This document shows positions 47,264 to 55,579 of a stretch of 64,000 nucleotides of DNA, in pieces. The stretch covers positions 1-64,000 of the forward strand of contig CALHAX010000002.1 of the NCBI GenBank assembly GCA_937931785.1, given 5' to 3'. The stretch is from an uncultured Hyphomicrobiaceae bacterium. Its GTDB lineage: Bacteria; Pseudomonadota; Alphaproteobacteria; Rhizobiales; CALHAX01. Numbering within the stretch: the stretch's first letter is position 1; the number at the start of each line of letters is the position of its first letter. The translations under genes and the position numbers were made by a program. The notes below the pieces were generated by a model. It saw only the letters and a list, made by a program, of their open reading frames with translations. It did not search any database and was not told the origin of the DNA.

Positions 47264-48039
47264 CGCACACGATCGACTGCGACTACACCATCGAAGGCGA
47301 TGGTCCGCCGCTATTTCTGATCCACGGCATCGGAGCGGCCCGCGACACCTGGCGTTTCGTCGCGCCACAACTCAAACCGCACTTCACCGTGATCACCTAT
47401 GATCTGCGCGGCCACGGCACGTCTCCGAAGCCCGAAGGTGTGTTCGATCTCGACGAACTCGTGAACGATCTCGAACGTCTGCGGGAACGCACCGGCATCG
47501 AAAAGGCCCACTTTGCCGGTCACTCGCTTGGCGGCATGATCGGCCCCGCCTACGCCCGCCGCTATCCAGAACGCGTTCTCTCTCTCGGCCTCTTGTCAAC
47601 GGCCGCTGGACGCACTGAGGACGACAGTCAAAAGGTCTGGGCCGTGGTCCACGCCATGGAAGAAAAAGGTGTCGCCAACGTGCTGAGCACGCTTGTCGAC
47701 CGCTGGTACACCGACGCGTTCATTGCCGCCCACAACGACATCGTGCAACGCCGTTTGAAACAGGTCATCGACACCGATTCCGAAATTTTTCTGAACGTCT
47801 TTCGCATCTATGCTGGCACGGAGATGATGCCTTGGTTGAACGAGATCACCGCACCGTCCCTCATCCTCACGGGCGAAAATGACGGCGGGTGCAATCTCCG
47901 CCTGAACAAAGGCATTCACACCGCCATGCCAAACAGCGAACTCGTGATCCTGCCTGATTACAAGCATTCGTTGCTGCTGGAAGCACCAGACGAGGTGGCA
48001 CGTGAAATGTTGCGATTTCTCTCACGCGCGAATGCATGA
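47260..48039 (+). CDS. Alpha/beta hydrolase
   Basis: The 259-residue product has the lipase/haloperoxidase-type fold: LFLIHGIGAARDTW (oxyanion region), VITYDLRGHGTSPKP, nucleophile Ser89 in AGHSLGGMIG, Asp in ILTGENDGG and His in DYKHSLLLE. It resembles 3-oxoadipate enol-lactonase or ring-fission hydrolases such as MhpC/BphD, though the exact substrate cannot be told. It overlaps the tautomerase by 4 bp, so the three genes form one unit. Confidence 0.92.
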   Translation: MTHTIDCDYTIEGDGPPLFLIHGIGAARDTWRFVAPQLKPHFTVITYDLRGHGTSPKPEGVFDLDELVNDLERLRERTGIEKAHFAGHSLGGMIGPAYARRYPERVLSLGLLSTAAGRTEDDSQKVWAVVHAMEEKGVANVLSTLVDRWYTDAFIAAHNDIVQRRLKQVIDTDSEIFLNVFRIYAGTEMMPWLNEITAPSLILTGENDGGCNLRLNKGIHTAMPNSELVILPDYKHSLLLEAPDEVAREMLRFLSRANA

Positions 48040-48059
48040 ACGTACAGTGTGCTCTGCCC

Positions 48060-48458
48060 TCACGCCTTCTTGAGTACCTTCGGTTTGCGCTTCCCGTCCA
48101 CCGACACGAACGTGAACGTGCCCTCCGTGACCTTCACATCTTCACCGATACGATTACGCAACGCCCACGCTTCCATCTGCACCGTGATCGAGGTTCGCCC
48201 CGTACGCGTGATATCGCAATAAACAGACAGCACATCGCCCACAAACACGGGCGCCAGAAAGCTCATCGCGTCGATCGCAACCGTGACAACCCGTCCGCCC
48301 GCCCGCTCTGCAGCACACACCGCACCGGCCTTGTCCATCTCCGTCAGAACCCAGCCACCAAAAATGTCACCTGCCGGATTGGTATCCGCTGGCATCGTCA
48401 ACGTACGCGTTGTCAATTGTCCGCATGGCGCCATCTTGCGTTTTGGTTTCTCAGCCAT
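48060..48458 (-). CDS. Acyl-CoA thioesterase, YciA-like hotdog protein
   Basis: The 132-residue product has the hotdog-fold signature TMPADTNPAGDIFGGWVLTEMDKAGAV, then VAIDAMSFLAPVFVGDVLSVYCDI, as in YciA-type broad-specificity acyl-CoA thioesterases. Asp/Thr/Asn positions of the active site are kept. The ATG at 48458 is used; an ATG at 48473 is possible. It is convergent with the LLM-tautomerase-hydrolase operon and may release acids from CoA esters. Confidence 0.93.
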   Translation of the reverse strand: MAEKPKRKMAPCGQLTTRTLTMPADTNPAGDIFGGWVLTEMDKAGAVCAAERAGGRVVTVAIDAMSFLAPVFVGDVLSVYCDITRTGRTSITVQMEAWALRNRIGEDVKVTEGTFTFVSVDGKRKPKVLKKA

Positions 48459-48542
48459 TGTCCCCTCCCTCATAACTCCAGAATTTGTGCTATACACCGG
48501 TTGAAGCATTGCCAATGTCATGTATGCCGGAACGCACACCCT

Positions 48543-48788
48543 ATGAATCTCGTCGAACATGCTGAAATTCGCGATCTTTTAGACGAACTGAAGCCTATCG
48601 CGGAAGAACTGACACCCAACGAGCGTGAAATGTACACGCACCTTGCAGGCAAATACGAAACGCCAACACAAGGCGCGTTCGATGACAAAATCTGTCTGGA
48701 GGTCATGTTGCGCAATGTTGGCATACGTCGCGGCATGGGCATCAAACCGGCAGACGCATCACGCGAGATCGATCTTCCCCGAAAGTAA
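48543..48788 (+). CDS. Hypothetical small cytoplasmic protein
   Basis: The 81-residue product reads MNLVEHAEIRDLLDELKPI, PNEREMYTHLAGKYETPTQGAFDDKICLEVMLRNVGIRRGMGI. It is helical and charged without a signal or recognised domain. The frame stays open upstream, antisense to the thioesterase, but the ATG at 48543 is a natural start. It is divergent from the thioesterase. I cannot assign a function. Confidence 0.5.
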   Translation: MNLVEHAEIRDLLDELKPIAEELTPNEREMYTHLAGKYETPTQGAFDDKICLEVMLRNVGIRRGMGIKPADASREIDLPRK

Positions 48789-49012
48789 CCTCGGGCCAGA
48801 CAATGCAGACGCCGTGTTTTTTCACCAGGCATTGGCTGGGGCCGGAAGCCGTTGTATCCGCCTGTCATATAAAGAGCAGAAACCTTGCACCGTGTCTTGA
48901 AAATCGCGTGCACGTTTCAGTCACGCCGAAATCGCGACACAGTCGATTCGTAAAGCACAATTCACGGCACAACCGCATTTTCCCTCGGGTTGCATCGGCG
49001 CACATGTGCATT

Positions 49013-49049
49013 GCGGGGAAAGACCTCTTGCATCGGAATCATTCCCCGC
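49013..49049 (+). promoter_or_regulatory. Inverted repeat in the dnaB leader
   Basis: GCGGGGAA (49013-49020) and TTCCCCGC (49042-49049) are exact complements around a 21-nt loop, 33 bp before the dnaB start codon. It may form a leader hairpin or a binding site; no known motif was recognised. Confidence 0.35.
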
Positions 49050-49082
49050 GCCCCTGATCCAGAATCACCTAAGCGTCTCGCC

Positions 49083-50633
49083 ATGGCACTTGAAAACACA
49101 TCCGCCGACGGGCTGTCCGCAGCGACATCCACTGACGCATCGACAGGGCAAGGCTCATTGGTCGACGCCCCGGCATTCCGCAACGTTCCACACAACATCG
49201 AGGCGGAACAGGCATTGCTGGGCGCAATCCTCGTCAACAATGAAGCGCAGGATCGGGTCAGCAGTTTTCTGCAGGCCGAACATTTCTTCGAGCCCATCCA
49301 CGGCCGAATCTACGAGATCGCAGGCAAACTGATCCAGTCAGGCAAGCAGGCGACTCCGATCACGTTGCGGACATTCTTCGAGAGTGAAGAAGACATTGGC
49401 GATATCACGGTGCCGCAGTACATCGCGCGCCTCGCAGCAAACGCAACTTCGATCATCAATGCCGCCGACTATGGACAGACCGTGCACGATCTCGCAGTCC
49501 GGCGTCAGTTGATCACGGTGGGCGAGGATCTCGTGAATGTCGCCTACGACAGTCCGGTAGATTTTCCGCCCGCACGCCAGATTGAGGAAGCGGAACAACG
49601 TCTCTATGGGCTCGCCGAGGTCGGGAAGTACGGACAAGGTTTCGACTCATTCGGCAACGCACTCATTGAAGCCGTCGCTATGGCCGGCGCGGCTTACGAG
49701 CGGGACGGCGGCCTCTCCGGCATCGCCTCTGGCTTGCGCGACCTGGACAAGCAGATGGGTGGCCTCCAGCAGTCCGACTTGATCGTGCTCGCCGGTCGCC
49801 CGTCCATGGGAAAGACCTCGCTCGCCACCAACATCGCATTCAACGTTGCAAACGCCCGTGCCAAGGCCCTTGCCGAGAATCCGGATGCGGACCCGGACGA
49901 TCCCAAACTTGATGGTGCCAACGTCGGTTTCTTCTCCCTGGAAATGTCGTCGGAACAATTGGCCACACGTATTCTGGCTGAACAGGCCCAGGTCTCATCA
50001 GAGAAAATCCGCCGCGGGATGATCACGGAAGACGAATTCCGCCGCCTGCGTGTCACGTCGGAACAACTCAGCCGCCTGCCCCTCTTCATTGACCAGACCG
50101 GCGGCATCAACATCGCACAACTTGCAGCCCGTGCCCGACGCCTGAAACGTCAACACGGACTTGGCTTCATCGTCGTCGATTATCTTCAGTTGCTGGCCGG
50201 CTCAAGCCGCACATCAGGCCAGGGCCGCGTGCAGGAAATCACAGAGATCACAACCGGTCTCAAGGCTCTCGCAAAGGAACTTGCCGTTCCGGTGATGGCG
50301 CTCTCGCAGCTCTCGCGTCAGGTCGAGAACCGGGAAGATAAACGCCCACAACTCTCTGACCTTCGCGAATCCGGATCGATCGAGCAGGACGCCGACGTGG
50401 TGATGTTCGTTTACCGCGAAGAATATTATCTCGAACGTGCGCAACCGCGTGAAGGATCGCCGGAACATCTCGAATGGCAAACCCGCATGAACGAAGTGTA
50501 CCAGGTGGCTGAAGCCATTGTTGGCAAGCAGCGACACGGTCCGGTCGGCACCGTACGACTGCACTTCGAAGGGCAATACACACGGTTCTCCGATCTGGCG
50601 CAAAACGACCACATTCCTGAGCAGCATTACTAA
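49083..50633 (+). CDS. dnaB: Replicative DNA helicase
   Basis: DnaB unwinds DNA at the replication fork. The 516-residue product has the N-terminal domain VPHNIEAEQALLGAILVNN and the RecA-like motor with AGRPSMGKTSLATNIAFNVA (Walker A, near residue 240), VGFFSLEMSSEQLATRIL, IVVDYLQLLAG and VPVMALSQLSRQVE, then RPQLSDLRESGSIEQDADVVMFVYR. No intein is seen. The ATG at 49083 gives MALENTSADG with an N-terminal Ser/Thr-rich extension. It starts the dnaB-alr-radA-cvpA-purF block, with alr 5 bp on. Confidence 0.97.
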   Translation: MALENTSADGLSAATSTDASTGQGSLVDAPAFRNVPHNIEAEQALLGAILVNNEAQDRVSSFLQAEHFFEPIHGRIYEIAGKLIQSGKQATPITLRTFFESEEDIGDITVPQYIARLAANATSIINAADYGQTVHDLAVRRQLITVGEDLVNVAYDSPVDFPPARQIEEAEQRLYGLAEVGKYGQGFDSFGNALIEAVAMAGAAYERDGGLSGIASGLRDLDKQMGGLQQSDLIVLAGRPSMGKTSLATNIAFNVANARAKALAENPDADPDDPKLDGANVGFFSLEMSSEQLATRILAEQAQVSSEKIRRGMITEDEFRRLRVTSEQLSRLPLFIDQTGGINIAQLAARARRLKRQHGLGFIVVDYLQLLAGSSRTSGQGRVQEITEITTGLKALAKELAVPVMALSQLSRQVENREDKRPQLSDLRESGSIEQDADVVMFVYREEYYLERAQPREGSPEHLEWQTRMNEVYQVAEAIVGKQRHGPVGTVRLHFEGQYTRFSDLAQNDHIPEQHY

Positions 50634-50638
50634 CCCGC

Positions 50639-51754
50639 ATGTTCAGCGAAACGGATACCGCCACCGGGCGCATCAAGATTGATCTTGGTGCGCTCGTGCG
50701 CAACTACCGATTGCTGCAGGACAGTGCTGCACCAGCGGAATGCGCTGCAACCATCAAGGCAAACGCATACGGCCATGGCGTCGAACACATCGTTCCGGCC
50801 CTCGTCGCGGCAGGCTGCAAAACATTCTTCGTCGCCACACCGCAGGAAGGGTGTCAGGTGCGTGCGCTTGCGTCTCGGGCTGCGATTTATATCCTCGATG
50901 GATTGCTGCCAGGCCAAACCGCATACTATTTGTCCGAAAGACTGAGACCTGTCCTCGGTTCGCGCGAGGAACTCGAAGAGTGGTTATCCGAAACGGATGC
51001 GCCTGCAGCCCTCCATATCGACACGGGTATGAACCGGCTTGGCCTTTCACCAAAAGAAGTGGACGGCGTTCTCGCAAACAACGCACTCAGGCAATCCTTG
51101 TTCATCACACATGTCATGACACACCTCGCTTGTGCCGACATACCGGATCACCCGTTGAATGTACGGCAGATTGAAAGCTTCAACGCCCTGCGGCCCGCCT
51201 TCCCGAATGCACAATTCAGCCTCGGCAATTCAGCAGCGACGTTTCTAGGTTGGGGCACCGCCTTCGATCTCGTTCGCCCGGGCATTGCGCTCTACGGCGC
51301 ACAGGCCGTCAATCGCCAAACAAGACCAACAGAACCCGTTGCCACGGTTCAGGCCCGCATTCTCAAGGTTCGCGACAACTGGACCGAAACCACGGTCGGT
51401 TATGGCGCCACACGCTCACTCGAAACCGTAAGACGGATTGCAACCGTGGCCATCGGTTATGCGGACGGATTGCCCCGGCATCTCAGCTCTGGTGACGGAG
51501 AGAGAGAAGCCCATGTCTGGTGCGCCGGAGCCCGCGTCCCCATCATTGGGCGGGTGTCCATGGATTTGATCACCATCGATATTTCATCCTTGCCGAATGA
51601 GGCCGTCAAACGCGGCGATTTCGTCGAAATTTTCGGAAACCACATCACCGTGGACGAAATTGCCAATCATGCTGATACGATCAGCTATGAGTTGCTGACA
51701 CAGCTCTCGCAACGGTTTCCAAGACACGTCATTCCGACTCCCGATGCCACCTGA
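50639..51754 (+). CDS. alr: Alanine racemase
   Basis: Alr makes D-alanine for peptidoglycan. The 371-residue product has the PLP lysine in CAATIKANAYGHG, HIDTGMNRLG, the second catalytic Tyr in RIATVAIGYADG, VPIIGRVSMDLITIDIS and GDFVEIFG. Length is normal. It begins 5 bp after the dnaB stop and 16 bp before radA, so it is transcribed with both. Confidence 0.97.
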   Translation: MFSETDTATGRIKIDLGALVRNYRLLQDSAAPAECAATIKANAYGHGVEHIVPALVAAGCKTFFVATPQEGCQVRALASRAAIYILDGLLPGQTAYYLSERLRPVLGSREELEEWLSETDAPAALHIDTGMNRLGLSPKEVDGVLANNALRQSLFITHVMTHLACADIPDHPLNVRQIESFNALRPAFPNAQFSLGNSAATFLGWGTAFDLVRPGIALYGAQAVNRQTRPTEPVATVQARILKVRDNWTETTVGYGATRSLETVRRIATVAIGYADGLPRHLSSGDGEREAHVWCAGARVPIIGRVSMDLITIDISSLPNEAVKRGDFVEIFGNHITVDEIANHADTISYELLTQLSQRFPRHVIPTPDAT

Positions 51755-51769
51755 CACGGAACCAGCACG

Positions 51770-53158
51770 ATGGCCAAACAGAAGACAACATTCGCCTGCC
51801 AGTCTTGCGGCGCTGTCACCACTCAATGGTCCGGGCGTTGTGGATCGTGCTCAGAATGGAACACGATCGTCGAGGAATTGCCGGAAGTGCACGCCGTGCC
51901 CGGCAGCCCGTCACCGGCACGCAAGGGCAACGCCATTGCACTGGAGGGACTGGAAGGAGAATTCGCCGAAGAACCCCGCTTGGTCACCGGTATCGCAGAA
52001 CTTGATCGCGTGCTGGGTGGCGGGCTCGTGGCAGGGTCTGCAATCCTGATCGGCGGGGAACCTGGTATCGGGAAATCCACGATCTTGTTGCAAGTCTCTG
52101 CGGCTCTTGCAAACCAGAAACGCACCGCACTCTACTTCACGGGTGAGGAAGCCGCAGCACAGGTCCGCATGCGCGCGAAACGACTCGAACTGGAAAAATC
52201 TCCCGTCAAACTCGCTGCGGAAACAAACCTCGCCCACATCTTGCAAACGTTAAAGGCTGAAAAACACACAGACCTGGTCATCATCGATTCCATCCAGACG
52301 CTCTGGAGCGATGGCCTCGATAGCGCGCCCGGCACTGTTACGCAGGTGCGGGCCGCAACGCAGATGCTGGTTCGCCATGCAAAACGCACTGGCACAGCTC
52401 TCCTGCTGGTTGGCCACGTTACCAAGGAAGGACAGATTGCCGGACCGAAAGTGGTTGAGCACATGGTTGATACGGTTCTCTATTTCGAAGGAGATCGGGG
52501 CCGCCCGTTCCGCATCCTGCGTACTGTCAAGAATCGCTTCGGAGCCACCGACGAAATCGGTGTCTTTGAAATGGGTGAAAAGGGCTTGCAGGAAGTTGCC
52601 AACCCGTCTGAGCTATTCCTCGGCGAACGCGAAGCCGGAACCCCGGGTGCCGCCGTATATGCCGGCATGGAAGGCACGCGTCCAATCCTCGTCGAAATTC
52701 AGGCTCTCGTCACACCATCCTCACTCGGCACGCCACGCCGCGCCGTTGTTGGCTGGGACACCAGTCGCCTCTCTATGCTGCTGGCCGTTCTTGAAGCGCG
52801 TTGTGGTGTCAATCTCGCTGGGCATGATGTTTACCTGAATGTCGCAGGCGGTCTGAAGATTACGGAAACTGCGGCAGATCTCGCCGCCGCAGCCGCTCTG
52901 ATGTCATCACTCGCCAATAATCCACTTCCAGCGAACACCGTGTACTTTGGCGAAATCAGTCTCTCCGGCGGGGTGCGTCAGACTGGACACACGCTCCACC
53001 GCCTTAAGGAGGCCCAGAAACTGGGTTTCGAGCAGGCCGCAATGCCCGCATCCGGAGACCTTGAAACAAAGACATTGGACATCCATCTGAAGCGTGTTGC
53101 ACGCCTGTCTGACTTGGCGCAGATGCTTGGTTTGGACACACTGGGGAATTCCACATAG
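51770..53158 (+). CDS. radA: DNA repair protein RadA
   Basis: RadA is a RecA-like branch-migration protein acting in recombinational repair. The 462-residue product has the N-terminal zinc finger with Cys10-x2-Cys13 and Cys24-x2-Cys27, the Walker A motif IGGEPGIGKSTILLQ, the RadA-specific KNRFGATDEIGVFEM, and a Lon-protease-like C-terminal domain (CGVNLAGHDVYLNVAGGLKI). It lies within the dnaB-alr-radA-cvpA-purF block. Confidence 0.97.
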   Translation: MAKQKTTFACQSCGAVTTQWSGRCGSCSEWNTIVEELPEVHAVPGSPSPARKGNAIALEGLEGEFAEEPRLVTGIAELDRVLGGGLVAGSAILIGGEPGIGKSTILLQVSAALANQKRTALYFTGEEAAAQVRMRAKRLELEKSPVKLAAETNLAHILQTLKAEKHTDLVIIDSIQTLWSDGLDSAPGTVTQVRAATQMLVRHAKRTGTALLLVGHVTKEGQIAGPKVVEHMVDTVLYFEGDRGRPFRILRTVKNRFGATDEIGVFEMGEKGLQEVANPSELFLGEREAGTPGAAVYAGMEGTRPILVEIQALVTPSSLGTPRRAVVGWDTSRLSMLLAVLEARCGVNLAGHDVYLNVAGGLKITETAADLAAAAALMSSLANNPLPANTVYFGEISLSGGVRQTGHTLHRLKEAQKLGFEQAAMPASGDLETKTLDIHLKRVARLSDLAQMLGLDTLGNST

Positions 53159-53320
53159 CCCATGAACGTGAAAACCGTTGCCGATTACTGCCCAGTGCGC
53201 CAGAACGTGGCAAACGCCGCACACCGACAGGGCACTTTGCCACTGAATATCCAGACCAGCGCACAATTGCTGCCACGGAATCGTGTTAGGCGATATGGAT
53301 GAGTTAAGGGGACAACTCCC

Positions 53321-53854
53321 ATGGCAATTACTATTCTCGACATGGTATTCTTGGCGCTTGCCGCTATTTCAGGCCTGCTGGCGATGTACCGTGGTTTTTC
53401 ACGCGAACTTCTGTCGATCCTGTCGTGGATTGCAGCAGGCGCTGCGACCTACGTGTTCATCACCGGGTATCCCGAAGTTGGTGAGAGCCTGGCCGGGCAA
53501 CTTGGTCAGCGTCCGGAACTGATACAGATTGCCCTGGGTGCGGTCCTGTTCGTGGTTGTACTGATTGTCGTACATTTGATCACATCCCGCCTCTCTGAAA
53601 GTATACTGGACAGTCGCGTTGGCATGATTGACCGAATTCTTGGACTCGGTTTCGGTGTTGTACGTGGTGGGCTGTTGCTCATCATTCTGTTCATTCTCGT
53701 CAAGCAAGTCTTCCCACCAGAAAGTTTCCCACCCTGGGTTAAGGATGCTGCGACATACGACTTTATCGACACTTCGTCTGACTCCATTGCTGACGCCGTG
53801 CTCAAACGCTTGCCCGAGGATTTCACGATCCCGGGCACAGGTGATAATTCCTGA
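53321..53854 (+). CDS. cvpA: CvpA family membrane protein
   Basis: The 177-residue product has four predicted helices (LDMVFLALAAISGLLAM, LLSILSWIAAGAATYVF, QIALGAVLFVVVLIVVHL, FGVVRGGLLLIILFILV), typical of CvpA, and the conserved block SRLSESILDSRVGMIDRILGLGFGVVRG. CvpA is needed for colicin V production in E. coli and is often next to purF; its exact function is unclear. A 162-bp gap separates it from radA, and purF follows 48 bp later. Confidence 0.94.
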   Translation: MAITILDMVFLALAAISGLLAMYRGFSRELLSILSWIAAGAATYVFITGYPEVGESLAGQLGQRPELIQIALGAVLFVVVLIVVHLITSRLSESILDSRVGMIDRILGLGFGVVRGGLLLIILFILVKQVFPPESFPPWVKDAATYDFIDTSSDSIADAVLKRLPEDFTIPGTGDNS

Positions 53855-53902
53855 TTGGCGAGCGGGCAACGTGAACGGCAAGGTGAAAGAAAAGAGGACA
53901 AA

Positions 53903-55408
53903 ATGATTTCACCCGGACACAAGCCCTCCGCCACAACAAAAATGGCGTGTACCACTGATGATGATCAGTGGCATGACGGCGACCGACTGAACGAAGAATG
54001 CGGTGTCTTCGGCATCATTCCCCATCAGGACGCCGGTGCATTCACGGCCCTCGGTTTGCATGCCCTCCAGCATCGCGGACAGGAAGCAGCGGGCATCGTC
54101 ACCTACGATGGCGAGCAGTATCATTCAGAACGCCGCCTTGGGCTCGTCGGCGACAACTTCTCAAAGCAAGCGGTCGTTGATCGCCTGGTCGGCGATCGTG
54201 CGATTGGCCACGTTCGCTATTCGACGACCGGCGAAACGGCACTGCGAAATGTCCAACCACTCTATGCCGATCTCGACACGCTTGGTTTCGCAATTTGCCA
54301 CAACGGCAATCTGACCAACGCACTGACAATCCGCAAGCAACTGGTCAGCGACGGCGCAATCTGCCAGTCCACCACGGACACCGAGGTCATCGTCCATCTG
54401 GTATCGCGCAGCAAGCGCCACGGCATCGTGCATCGCTTCATCGACGCTCTGCTTCAAATCGAAGGTGCCTACGCGCTTGTGGCCCTTGCAGAAGACATTA
54501 TGCTAGGGGCCCGCGATCCCGATGGCATTCGTCCTCTGATCATCGGCAAACTGGACGGCGCATACATTCTCGCGTCCGAGACTTGCGCACTGGACATCAT
54601 CGGCGCGGAATTCGTCCGCGAAGTCGAGAACGGCGAAGTCGTCGCCATCACGAAAGACGGCATCGAATCCCACCGGCCTTTCCCAAAACGTCCGGCCCGC
54701 CCTTGCATCTTCGAATACATCTATTTTGCGCGACCGGACTCGATCGTCGGTGGGCACAGCGTTTACAACATCCGCAAGCGCATGGGCGAACAACTCGCCC
54801 AGGAATCTGCTGTCGATGCAGACGTTATTGTTCCAATCCCGGACTCGGGCGTTCCGGCCGCAATCGGATACGCTGATGCAGCTGGCATCCCCTTCGAGCT
54901 CGGGATTATCCGCAATCACTACGTGGGCCGCACGTTCATCGAACCGCAGCAACAGGTTCGCGCGCTTGGCGTAAAGCTCAAACATTCCGCCAACCGCGGC
55001 CAGATCGCTGGCAAACGCGTCATCCTGATCGACGATAGCGTTGTGCGCGGCACGACATCTCTCAAGATCGTCAGCATGATGCGCGATGCTGGCGCAACGG
55101 AAGTTCACATGCGCATCGCATGTCCCCCCATCACACATCCTGATTATTACGGCATCGACACGCCGGACCGCGAAAGCCTCCTCGCCGCGCGTTTCACGCT
55201 GGAAGAAATGCGCGAGTACATGACGGCCGACACGCTCGCATTCCTCTCAATCGACGGCGTCTACAAGGCCGCCGGATATACCGGGCGCGACAACGCAGCA
55301 CCACAGTTCACGGATCACTGCTTTACGGGCGATTATCCCACCCGCCTGCGCGACCGTGAAGAAGATAGCGACAACCGCCAACTCTCCCTGCTTGCAGAAG
55401 TCGGTTAA
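53903..55408 (+). CDS. purF: Amidophosphoribosyltransferase
   Basis: PurF converts PRPP and glutamine to phosphoribosylamine, the first committed step of purine synthesis. With the ATG at 53903 the product is 501 residues; AAGAGGACAAA lies just upstream. A 32-residue propeptide precedes Cys33 in LNEECGVFGIIPH, which must be exposed for glutaminase activity. Other blocks are HRGQEAAGIVTYDG, GHVRYSTTGE, PIPDSGVPAAIGYA and the PRPP loop VILIDDSVVRGTTSLKIV. It is convergent with nothing and ends the dnaB-purF block. Confidence 0.97.
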   Translation: MISPGHKPSATTKMACTTDDDQWHDGDRLNEECGVFGIIPHQDAGAFTALGLHALQHRGQEAAGIVTYDGEQYHSERRLGLVGDNFSKQAVVDRLVGDRAIGHVRYSTTGETALRNVQPLYADLDTLGFAICHNGNLTNALTIRKQLVSDGAICQSTTDTEVIVHLVSRSKRHGIVHRFIDALLQIEGAYALVALAEDIMLGARDPDGIRPLIIGKLDGAYILASETCALDIIGAEFVREVENGEVVAITKDGIESHRPFPKRPARPCIFEYIYFARPDSIVGGHSVYNIRKRMGEQLAQESAVDADVIVPIPDSGVPAAIGYADAAGIPFELGIIRNHYVGRTFIEPQQQVRALGVKLKHSANRGQIAGKRVILIDDSVVRGTTSLKIVSMMRDAGATEVHMRIACPPITHPDYYGIDTPDRESLLAARFTLEEMREYMTADTLAFLSIDGVYKAAGYTGRDNAAPQFTDHCFTGDYPTRLRDREEDSDNRQLSLLAEVG

Positions 55409-55516
55409 CGCCACGGTGCAAAAACCACCATCGCCCCTTATATCTGCTTGGGTGGCTTGGTAGATTCGTTACACATTAGCCACACTCGTCGGCTATCTCG
55501 TCCTCAAACGGATAAA

Positions 55517-55558
55517 CGGTCAGATACCGGGCGCTTCTGATTGCGCGCCATCTGACCG
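55517..55558 (+). promoter_or_regulatory. Strong stem-loop in front of the TAXI-like gene
   Basis: CGGTCAGAT (55517-55525) and ATCTGACCG (55550-55558) form a 9-bp stem; inside it GGCGC pairs with GCGCC, leaving a short bulge. It starts about 110 bp after purF and ends just before the GGAG of the next gene. It may end purF transcripts or hide the ribosome site; no T-run follows. Confidence 0.5.
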
Positions 55559-55579
55559 CACTCACAATGGAGATCAATT

